A stretch of 64,000 bases of DNA from Zeugodacus cucurbitae. Taxonomy: Eukaryota; Arthropoda; Insecta; Diptera; Tephritidae. The notes below the pieces were generated by a model. It had not been told where the DNA came from. It searched no databases and saw nothing but the letters and a program-made list of their open reading frames with translations. A program made the translations under genes and the position numbers. Positions 43,180-52,894 of the stretch are shown here, one piece after another. The stretch is from positions 33,624,944 through 33,688,943 of the forward strand of contig NC_071672.1 in NCBI RefSeq assembly GCF_028554725.1. Direction: 5' to 3'. Numbering within the stretch: the stretch's first letter is position 1; each line of letters begins with the position of its first letter.

Positions 43180-45811
43180 CTAGACAAGCTCAACCAAGTG
43201 ATTGAGTTGTTTTGGTGAAACGTGTGCTAGCATATCTCTTCTTTTTAAATTTATATTTAGTTTGGATAAATATTTGTGTCTGCTGTTCTCTACTTCTTTC
43301 TTTACCATGAGAATACCAAGATCTTTATGGATATTTTCATTACGCATGTACCATGGTGAGCACGTGATTGTTCTAAGCATTTTTGATTGAAATCTCTGAA
43401 TTGTATCGATATTGGTTGCACAGGTCGTACCCCACAGTTGAATGCCGTACATCCAAATCGGTTTTATTATCGCGTTATATAACTGAACTTTGTTGTCTAG
43501 GCTAAGTTTTGATTTTTTGTTTAGAAGCCAATTTAAATTTGCAGCTCTTATATTCATGCAGGTTATTTTGCTCGATATGTGTTTTCTCCACGTGAGCCTT
43601 CTATCTAAGTGAATACCAAGATATGTTACTTCAGTAGCTTGGGGCACTAAAATGTTGTTCATTTTAACTGCCAGGCACGTTTTTGGTTTTAGGGAAAATG
43701 TAACATGCTTGCACTTTTGTTCATTTACATTTATACGCCAGTTGGTTAGCCATTCTTCGACAAAAATCAAATGATCTTCTAATACTCTTGATGCTATAAT
43801 TGGGCATTTGTTTCGGCTCACTAAAGCTGTGTCATCCGCAAAAGTTGATGTCAAAACATTACTAGCTGTTGGAAGGTCAGCTGTATATATGATGTATAGA
43901 GTTGGGCCTAAAACACTGCCCTGTGGTACTCCAGCCCTTATTGAACGTTCATCAGATATAAAATCACCTACTTTTACAGCAATTTTTCTATTTTTTAAAT
44001 AGGACTCCAAGGTTTTATGTAATTGGAAAGGTAAAATTTTTTAAATCTTATACAAAAGTCCTTCATGCCACACTTTATCAAACGCCTGAGCCACATCTAG
44101 AAATAGCAGAACAGTACTCTCTATGTTCGAATGCCTTCGTAATTTCGTTAGTTATTCTATTTACTTGCTCTTCAGTGCCATGTTTTGCACGAAAACCGAA
44201 TTGGTGCGTTGGTATTACACCATTTTCATGAAGGAAAGGAGACATCTTTGATAGTAACACTTTTTCAAATATTTTAGAAAGACAGGGTAGAAGACTGATT
44301 GGTCTGTATGAAGACGGCTGTGTCAGGTCTTTTCCCGGTTTATCTATCATGATTATCTGCGACTATTTCTATGAAATAGGATAGTATCCGAAACTAAAAA
44401 TTGCATTAAAGAGCAAGGAGAGCACTGTTAAAGCAATATTTGGTAACTCAATTAGCATTTTTGGAGTAATATTATCGTGGCCTGACGATTTTTTTGGATT
44501 AAGCTCTTTTATGATACTAACAATTTCAGTAGTTTAAGTCTTAATAGACCCAAGTGATTCGTTTGTGGTATTGTGGATGATTGGCAACTTAAAATTGTTC
44601 TTTGGGCAATTTGATTGAAATACCTTTTCTAGGTGATTTGCAAAACAATTTGCCTTATCTTCGTCACTTCGTGCCCAATTACCATTTGACTGTCTTATAG
44701 GCATGTTCGAATCTACCGGTGGCTTAAAAGACTTATGGGCTTTCCAAAGAGAATTTTGTTTGGTAGAATATGGACACAGTTTCTTTATATAATTTTCAGT
44801 GCTGTATTCTTCCTCGCGTTTAAGCGCTTTTTTTAACTTATGTACAGCAGATTTCAGTTGAAGCTTGTATCTGCCATTCGCGTCTAGCTCGCCTTTTTTC
44901 GTTCACAAGCTTTTCTATTTCATTATTAGTCATGTTTCTAAAAACCTTAATGTTTCTTTTTGGTGTTGCCAAGACAGCTGCATTAGTTACTACATCCTTA
45001 AATTCTTCTATACTGTTATCAATATCTCTTCCTGTATTTATTTTTAAATCTATGTTAATGTGGCTACTGATATATTTTCTATATTTCAACCAGTTTGTAT
45101 TATGAGTTGTTAGAGAAACTTTCGGCTCAACTATCATGGGCTGTTCGCATAACTTTATTAGTATAGGAGAATGATCAGAAGATAAGTCAGTACATGTATC
45201 TACTGTTATTAGCGATCTATCTATGTTTTTGACTACAGCAAAATCTATTAAGTCTGGTATTTTGTTTCTATCACTGGGCCAGTATGTCGGCTTACCAGGA
45301 GATATTATATCAAGGTTATTGTGCTTATTTATAATAGTGTAGTACAGCTGCCGTCCTTTCGGATTAATAAGACGTGAGCCCCAGTACATGTGTTTTGCAT
45401 TGTAATCTCTACCTGCTAGAAATCTTGGACCTAGCGTTCCAAAAAAGTCTTTAAATTCGCAATCTGTAATTTTAAAGCGAGGTGGACAATGTATAGCAGT
45501 TAGATTGAGTCAGAACCCCGAATTTTCAAAGATATTGTTGTAGCTTGTAACTGAGCTGTAGCATGCGGTTCTAAAGCGTGGTGGCTTAACCGATTTCTAA
45601 CCAATACTGCTGTTCCACCGTGCGCCTTTCCATCTGGATGGTTTGTAGTATGAAGTCTATATCCCGGTATAAATAAATTGTTCTTATTTGTTAAATGAGT
45701 TTCTGATAGCAGCATAACATCTATGCTTTTTTCAGTCAGAAATTGTATTATCTCCAGTTTGTGTTGGTTTATACCATTGGCATTCCATATACAAATATTT
45801 ATTATACTCAT
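43180..45811 (-). pseudogene. Jockey ORF2: endonuclease and reverse transcriptase
   Basis: The ATG (45811-45809) overlaps the ORF1 stop as ATGA. Endonuclease: ICIWNANGI near the start, LLSETHL (Glu), then DYNAKHMYWGS and SSDHSPILIKL (Asp-His) in the second frame (45389-44838). RT: SSYRPISLLPCLSKIFEK and HQFGFRAKHGTEEQ (44350-44078), then AGVPQGSVLGP, the catalytic box TFADDTAL, and YLGIHLDRRLTWRKHI (44010-43180). Frame is lost near 45500, between 44838 and 44350, and near 44080. Compared with the fragment at 33185-33394 about 15 codons are missing near the C-terminus. Inactive as it stands. Confidence 0.85.
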
Positions 45812-47297
45812 TTTTTAGATAATAAGGTCTGTAGCATTTGATTTTGTGATTTGATTAAATCTTGGATCATGTTTTGCATGCTAGACATAAAATGTGTCAT
45901 ACATTGAGTAAGGTTTAGGATCATATTTTCAATACCTCCATTAGGTGGAATTTGGGGTTGTTGCATTTGCACAACGCTGTCTTTTAGCACATTTGCATAG
46001 CTTCCTTGGATAAGACTATTCTTAGAATTACCAGGTTTCGAACTCTGGTCTGTAATTACTATATTTTCGTTACGAGGGATATTCATCATTTGGTTACGAC
46101 GAGCTTGAATTCCCAGCGATAATTTCGATTTCAAGTCTTTATATACAGGGCAGCCTCTGTAGTTAGCAGTGTGATTTCCTCCACAATTACTGCATTTTTT
46201 ATTTGTATCCTCTTTTTTAAGAGTACATATTGATGTTGGATGTAAATCACCACATACCACACAAACACTGCGTAGAGTGCAATAAGACTTGGTATGCCCA
46301 TACTCTTGGCAGTTGGTGCATTGTACCGGACCATTTCTTTTATGAGGTTCTTCAACGGTAATTCTACGATGTAACAAATATTTTAAGTTGTATATTGGAT
46401 GGGTTTCATTCCTTTTAATTGGGTTAGAGTTTGGCAGCAATTCGACTTTAAACATTGGTTGTGGTACCTTATTTCTGTTCAAGATATTTACCATATTTTT
46501 AATTTCAAAGCCGCATTCTTCAAGGGCTTCTTTGACATCATTAGATTTTACCGAAGACTCTATGCCTTTTACAACAACAACTAGGCCTTTCGAGCTCTTC
46601 AGTTGATAAGAATAATAGTTTTTATTGTTATTTGACAAAAATTTCACTATATCCATAAAACTTTTCTCAGTGTAGGACAGTATTTTAGTTTCGTCTATAT
46701 TGCCTTTTTTCAAAGGCACTATATGAAAATTGTTAGTACCTACAATTTCACTTAGTTTCGCAACAAGTACATTTGAGCTACGCTCTCGCAAATATATTGG
46801 AGGCGGCTTGGCATTCACGACTGTGGTGGTACCCTTCGCATCGTCGTTCGATCCATTGTTAGTATGGCAAATCTGTTGCCATTTAAAGTTCCTGGCTTAT
46901 TTGTATCAAGCGTGGCGGGTTGAAATTTTTTGGAATTGATCGCTGACTTTAATAGACTTGATTTCCTTTTAATATTGACGTAGCGGTCAATACCAATCTG
47001 TACAGATGGTGTTTTTCTTTTTGGTACATGCTCACCTTGCATTGTTTTTCCCTTTGGTGTCCGCTCGTTTGCTGGTACCTGCTTGCTTGCTATTGTCAGC
47101 TGTTTTGTTGTTCTGCACTTGCTGTTTTGTTCTGCTTCTGTTGATCCCTTCTGCTGATCGGCAGAGCGCTTCGATGACTCATCTTTTTCACCGTTGGATT
47201 GTTTTTTTGTTGGAGTAGATTGTGAAGGCTCAACAAAGCTGAAGTAGGCATTCAGAGAATGTCTATGACCTTGCTGTTGAGGCTGCGCAGCGCTCAT
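45808..47297 (-). pseudogene. Jockey ORF1: nucleic-acid-binding protein with three zinc knuckles
   Basis: Two overlapping frames (47297-46815 and 46818-45808) joined by an apparent one-base loss near 46848. The first 160 codons are Lys/Gln/Ser-rich and end NGNRFAILT. The rest holds a conserved region typical of Jockey ORF1 (residues about 165-330) followed by CTNCQEYGHTKSYC, CVVCGDLHPTSIC and CSNCGGNHTANYRGC, CCHC-type knuckles. A Gln/Met-rich C-terminus follows. It ends in TGA overlapping the ORF2 start. Such proteins coat the element RNA. Joined length about 497 codons, usual for the clade. Confidence 0.84.
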
Positions 47298-47494
47298 GTT
47301 TGTTTTTCTTTGTTTGTTTTGCTCACTTGAATTGTATTGTTATTTATTTTTATTGTTTGTAAACTTTTTTGTTTTAGTATTATTTTTGTTTTTTTTTTTT
47401 TATGTTTAGCTTTTGATTTTCCACAGTACTTGTAGTTGTTTTGTTATTTAATTTTATTTGCTTTTAATAATTCAATTAAATCACGGAGCGCATT

Positions 47495-47534
47495 AAAACA
47501 CGTCCGTACTGTTTGAATGCTCACGGAGAGAAAG
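47495..47534 (-). promoter_or_regulatory. Possible internal pol II promoter of the Jockey element (DPE-like)
   Basis: From the 5' end (around 47532-47534) the minus strand reads TTTCTCTCCGTGAGCATTC and then GGACGT at 47505-47500. If transcription starts at 47532, GGACGT lies at +28 to +33 and fits the DPE consensus RGWYVT. Jockey-clade elements are known to use downstream internal promoters. The exact first base is uncertain by two or three positions. Confidence 0.35.
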
Positions 47535-47930
47535 GATCTTGCTATGCTTGGAGCCACCTGATAGATAGCTTTGTGGCGTTGGAAAATGCCGATTCAATAT
47601 TTGGCTGACTCTGGCTCTTGGCTGACTGGGGTGGTGCTGATGTTATAATACAGGTTGTGCTAGTCATCTCAATTTCGTCCGTTTCGGTGCCGATTGGTGT
47701 CTAAAATAATTAAAATAGTTGTTAATGAAAATTGAAATACTTACCACCTTGAGAGATGCAACCTCTTTGACATGCTTCAACTATAATGTTGAAACATGTT
47801 GGTAGTATTTTTGCACTAATTAAGCATTTTAGAGCACAGTCGACAGTTGAATTCTTTGTCGTCTTTTTTGCCAAAATATTGCCACACTTTACTTGACGTC
47901 GGGGCCATTTTTTATAATTTTATACATGTA
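47535..47930 (-). pseudogene. hAT transposase 5' exons with BED-type zinc finger
   Basis: Exon 1 starts MAPTSSKVWQYFGKKDDKEF at 47908, then NCRLCSKML and, after a stop, NTTNMFQH, matching a BED finger (C-x2-C ... H-x4-5-H/C). A GT-AG intron of 44 nt (47744-47701, GTAAGTATTT ... TTTTAG) follows. Exon 2 holds GTETDEIEMTSTTC and continues to 47535, where the Jockey begins. This is the N-terminus of the same hAT family, and plausibly the same gene, as 32861-33049, 31410-31632 and 21795-25347. Confidence 0.72.
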
Positions 47931-50170
47931 CTAGCGGACCCGACAGACGTTGTCCTGTCCCACGTCTCAACATAAACTTTTGAAAATTAGCTGTAACCAT
48001 TATTAGACCGTTATGATGCAAATTTTTATTCGAAACTTATTGCAATACCTTACGTTATTCATATATATTTATTACAAAATAACCAATAAAGTCGTTTGGC
48101 GAAAAAGGTGGATCTTAAACTATTTTATAACGGGTATTTATTCTAAGAGTTAATTATCTACAAATACTGAAATTATCGTAATGCCATCGGATGTACAATA
48201 TTTTTATTTAATCATTGAGATGTATAAATAAATAAATTCGATGGTTTTCCTACCCTCGAGCACGCAACGTATAATTGGCCGTGAGAAAAGCACGGATTTT
48301 CTAAATCTAGTCCACAAATTGATCGTTTGACCTTACGCCTTATTAATAGTCATCGCCAAATGCCAAACGGATTGGAAATTGTAAACGTTTAAATGGTATC
48401 GGCGAATCTGAAGGAATCATTTGAATCCGTGGTAGGAGTACATCCTCACCTTGAAATTTTCCACTCAAAATAGTGGCTTCAAGAATGTTGCCCATGATTT
48501 TTTTATGACTAATCGCGTACCACTACACAATTTTTGCGCATTCATATTTCGAAGCAAAATTATAGGTGAGCCAATCTTTAATCGCAAGTTATGTGGTGGC
48601 ATTCCAGATAAATCTAGTGAATTCAAAAATTCTACGGGATAGTTGACAACTTCATCTGGATCAACAACAGTGTCAATTGATTTAAATGTAAATTCATTAC
48701 CAGGCAGTGACTGCTGCATTTTTAAACTGATCGTGTTGAAATCTTCATTTTTCACAGCTAAAATAGCTCGCTCACGTAGCCATGTATGGGCTGTATAATT
48801 ATATTGTATCTGTGGAAAAATACTTTGCATCAACTCATCTTTGGTAGCCACCATATTGCAAAAGTATTCTGGAAGTTGAATATATTGCGTATCTCAATAC
48901 AATTGAATTTCACCATTACCAATGTTTAGCAATTGTGCAGAAAATCGCGACTCAAATGGGTAATTTTGGAGTTGAACACGCATATTGATTGTAAGGTTTA
49001 ATTTACTGACATGTCGCCATAGATAGGACTCTTTCAAACATGCATTTATTTCGTCCGCATACCTTGAATGTGGGATGACAGGTAAGGTTTGTCTGAAATC
49101 ACCAGGATTTGTATGAATATTTAAAGATAATTTAAGTGCTGAGTGTGCAGTTTGTCCACCATCCAGAAGGGTGGCTGCAATACCTGATGAAGCAATCGCC
49201 AATGCAATATGATTTTGTGAACGAATACTTGCAAGTATCAGTGAGATAAGCAATGTTTTACCAGTGCCACCTGGTGCATCCAAATAATAGAAACCTCCTA
49301 GCTGTGCTTGATAGGTTGATTTTATGGTATACATTTCGTTGCTCAGCAGTAAACAATTTTGCATTATTAGCAACAAAAGTATCCAAAGAGTCTATATCAA
49401 ATTGCTGTTCACGTTGAACATCGCTGTTAATGATATTTTCTGCTGGGTGAAATTAGATTATTTTAGGCATGCGATTAGCTCGTCAGCAACAGTTGATTCA
49501 GGCATAATTGGATGAGTCCACCATAAACGTTTTGGATGTCGCGTAAATCTTTTAAAGTCTTTTACAGTGCCTCCAGCGACTTCTTGAATATCTGGAAAAT
49601 TTTCGATATAGCGATATTTTTTGCGATTTTGCAGACTGGTGTTTCGTTGAGTTGCAATTTAGGAGTAATTGCAAGACCGAATGTGCCGTTTGTTTGTCTA
49701 CTAACAGGTGCCAAGTTGCACTTTTTCCCTTTAACCTTGGTGGTGAAAATGAGTGAAATTGGTTCAGGAATTATATATATGATGATTTAAAATTATCTTT
49801 TTTTTCTTTTTTTTAATTTTGTTGTCAATTCAAATAAAATTTTTTCATCGCAACTTTTCCATATTTCGATATTTTCTAATTCTTTCCTGATCTTCCACGA
49901 TGATTTTAAGACACACTCTTGAATATTTGACACAGCGACTACAGCGCAGTCTGCCGGATCCCATTTAAGTTGTGCTAATATCAACAACAGTTTTTAAATA
50001 AATATTACAACTAAAAAAAGAAAATCTAGTTGATCGTATTGTGAATCTAAACCATCCTCAAAACCCCTGGAATACACACAAAAAATTTCATCAAAATCGG
50101 TCCAGCCGTTTAGGAGGAGTTCAATTTATCAAATTTGGTCGCATAAGCATAACGCTAAATAATGATGTGT
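47931..50170 (-). mobile_element. Helitron remnant with PIF1-type helicase
   Basis: Minus-strand pieces of a Helitron helicase. 49376-48894 has YYLDAPGGTGKTLLI (Walker A), IALAIASSGIAATLLDGG and PGDFRQTLPVIPHS. 48854-48465 has LPGNEFTFKSIDTV, YPVEFLNSLDLSGMPPHNL and GSPIILLRNMN. Further pieces down to about 48250 give RLAFAMTINKA. The Walker B region is deleted. The Rep nuclease domain was not found. The 3' end may be at 47931 (minus strand GGGTCCGCTAG followed by T), fitting the CTRR-T rule. The region 49400-50170 is largely unreadable apart from a faint RHPKRLWWTHP piece. Confidence 0.75.
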
Positions 50171-50279
50171 GAACCGTTAAATAAATGTTTTTAGTTTAAG
50201 AGATCAGCTGACTAATTTAGTTGAGTATGAGTTTTCGAAGAGTTTACAGGTGGCATTTCACATAAATTCACCTAGGATA

Positions 50280-52890
50280 ACTTGATCACTGTGTGAATTT
50301 TTTTGCAGATTTGCGTATCCCACTACTATTACATGCGTTGTTGATAAAGCGGAATAAGTAAGCGGTGATGCATTTTAGTTTATTGAATGAATGATACTTC
50401 GTCAGCAGATCCAAATCGTCAGCAGCTTGTGTCAGGAGAGTCATTGCTCCTTAAGATTTGAACTCGAGATTGTTTGTTGTATGTTGTTGCGTACAGTCGA
50501 GCCAGTGGCTATTGTTCTCCTGCGGCCAATGCCACCATAGTTGATGTGCGAGTAGTTGCGATGGTGATATGCTTGTTGAAGCACAATCAGCGGGGTTGTG
50601 CTGAAGCGACTTGTCTCCAGTGTAATGATGGAAGTACCTATTATAATGCGGCGACACGATTGGCCACGAATACTGAACTGCGGCTACGGTTGATTTGTAG
50701 CCAAGCCAGAGTAGGTCCATGCGTATAATGTGTCAAAAATGTAGTTCAAACTAGATTGAACTTGTACTAATTTTGCCCTTAAATGAGCTGCACAAAGCTC
50801 GAGGCGCGGTAACGAGGTAGTTTTCAGAGGCGCTACCCTCATTTTTGCTGCTACTAGTACGACCTTTAACGTCCCATCTGGAGATTGCGTATGGCAATAT
50901 AAAACGGGTGCGTATGCGACTTCTGACGCGTCGGTAAAAATATCAAATGCAGTGTGGGAAGTTTTCCTAGTTCCCAACCAGCGGTTTAATTTAACAGAAA
51001 ATAGTGGAGGTAATTCACGGCTATGTGCTAATCAGTCCTTGGCGACTTCGGAAGGAACCGGTTCGTCCTAGTGCACGTTTGAGCGCAAAAGTCTTTGCAA
51101 TCAATTCTTAGAACGGATTGTACATGGTGCGATCAGACCCAGTGGATCGAATACCTTGCTTGAGTCTCATAGAAATGTGAGTTTTGTAAGTACGTTGGGT
51201 AGTTCTTAAAAATTGACTGCTTGGCTCGCTATAATCGCGGTTGGTATGCCAATTTGTACCAAGGTGCGGATTTCATCTCCATCGGCTAGGAGATGCGAGA
51301 TTTGTTTACATGTGTAATGTATTAGTTGCTTCAGGCGTTGACAATTTGTTGCCCATTGGCGGAGTTCGAATCTACTTTCAGAGAGAACTGCTGGAACGCC
51401 TCTTTGAAGTGAAGTGAGATCGTGAAAGGTGTCTGCACCAGAGAGTAGGTCATTCATTTAGAAGTCATATTTTATGACTTATATAACTGCTTTGCTTGCG
51501 CTTGATGCAATGACTTTACTGCGAGGTGCGATGCGGAAGCGATTCCATACGTTACTCTTAGAAGTCGATAATCACGTCGTCTCAGCTAATTCAATGTGCC
51601 CCGTAGAGATTAGTTCTTCTATAAACAAGGTGTATTTCTCAAAAAACTTTGTTTGCGGCGAATCTTGTTTCCATGCGGATTGCAGCTACTCGTGATTCAC
51701 CAATCAATACGTTAGACGAACGATGTAGCGACGTTCGGATGCACGTTGCGTTGTTTCGTCGAATAATTTCTCACAGAGAGATTCTTCAGGCGAATAGAAT
51801 TCCCAAAACTTACTGATACATTCATTCAAATGAGTGACGTAGTGTAAAGTGGAATATTTTAATGGTGGGTTTTGCAAATTAGTTGCGTTGCCAAATAGTA
51901 CCCATGTCAACAATACTGATTTTCGGTAAGATGAGCGTACTTAATTGAAATTGTGCTTTAAGGGTTTGAGGAAATTCATACATCTCCTTCGTACAACCTC
52001 CTTGCAGTGAGCATATTCCAGTGGCAAAAGCGGATGAAGGCGATCTAGGAAGGCTACGGCGTTGGATGCAAGTCTCGATGCCGAATTATGCATGTGAACC
52101 ATTATCGGGGAGTGCGTGAGCGGGTTGCCATCACCGGTGTAATCTTGTATCATGATTTCTGCGGTTGCGAGTAAGATGACGCGATCAGCGTTTGTGTAGT
52201 GTGCGGTTATATTAAGATGTTCATTTGCGAAGCTATCGAGTGTTACGGGTTTATTGATGAAGCTTGCGTGAAGTAAAGTATAATGGCTTTGTTGGCATAT
52301 GCGACACGAAGATGTGCTGCGGCCTTTGCTAAGGCAGTTTATACAAGTTCCTAATTTCTTGATAGCGGATAGTTTACCTTTGGAGGCCAGTTGACTGAAC
52401 TGGGAGCATGAATCGATTTTATGCTCACCGTTGCAATAAGCACACCTTGGTAGCGGTTGATGTAGAATCGTGTATTTCTGGTTGCGTGCACGCGGTATAA
52501 AGACATTCTTCTTTGTGGTAGTGCTGACTGACGGCATCATTTCCAATGGGCGTGCGCGGCTTTCGGGGAATTCACGTAGAGCGGTGAACGATGGCAAGTC
52601 ATCTAACATGAGTGATAACTCCTGTTGTTTGCGGGTTTGTATGATAACTTCGAAACTGTTAAGCGAATGAGCCAGTCGTCCCAGTATTCGACTAGTCACT
52701 CGAGTGCTCGTAACGCCCCAACGTGCTGAAGTATTGAATTTAACACTTGCTTTATGCCCTTGGCTGCGGTCCCAACTGACATGAGCGTTTTGATGTGACT
52801 CTCATGACCCTGTACCTCGCGGTCAATATGCCGCAGTTACGTAAATAATGTAATTTTTGTCCGTCCGACAATCCTCGACAATCTTCACCC
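50280..52890 (-). mobile_element. BEL/Pao LTR retrotransposon gag-pol remnant
   Basis: Minus strand, in order. Gag end with knuckles CAYCNGEHKIDSC and CINCLSKG ... CRICQQSHYTLLH (52450-52270). Protease start VILLATAEIMIQDYTG (52200). Linker FWEFYSPEESLCEKLFDETT and RRYIVRL (51800-51700). RT tail LLSGADTFHDLTSLQRGVPA (51450). RNase H DIFTDASEVAYAPVLY and TTSLPRLELCAAHL (50930-50760). Then SISPSQLLAHQLWWHWPQ and SFNKLKCITAYLFRFINN, the entry to integrase (50620-50330). Numerous frame breaks; most of RT, including the catalytic box, was not found. No LTR identified. The integrase core is absent here but a BEL integrase end lies at 21.1-21.8 kb. Confidence 0.8.
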
Positions 52891-52894
52891 ACAT

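Larger units (their letters stand above)
43093..47534 (-). mobile_element. Jockey-type non-LTR retrotransposon, near full length
   Basis: The order on minus is 5' UTR (47534-47298), ORF1 (gag-like), ORF2 (endonuclease plus RT), 3' UTR with AATAAATAAAC and a poly-A tail (poly-T at 43093-43105 on plus). Length about 4.4 kb, as usual for the Jockey clade. ORF1 has one frameshift; ORF2 has several stops or frameshifts. Both ends look original. The 5' end abuts hAT sequence that is also found at the 3' end of the other Jockey fragment (33049). Confidence 0.87.

Noticed and set aside
47535..47930. Host gene with a BED zinc finger
   Set aside because: The reading frame has a stop in exon 1 and continues only in hAT-derived fragments; it is the N-terminus of the transposase.
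50085..50125. Second Helitron end based on the common ATCGGTCCAGCCGTTT motif
   Set aside because: The motif is frequent in insect repeats, and neither a TC start nor a CTRR end with hairpin is visible next to it.
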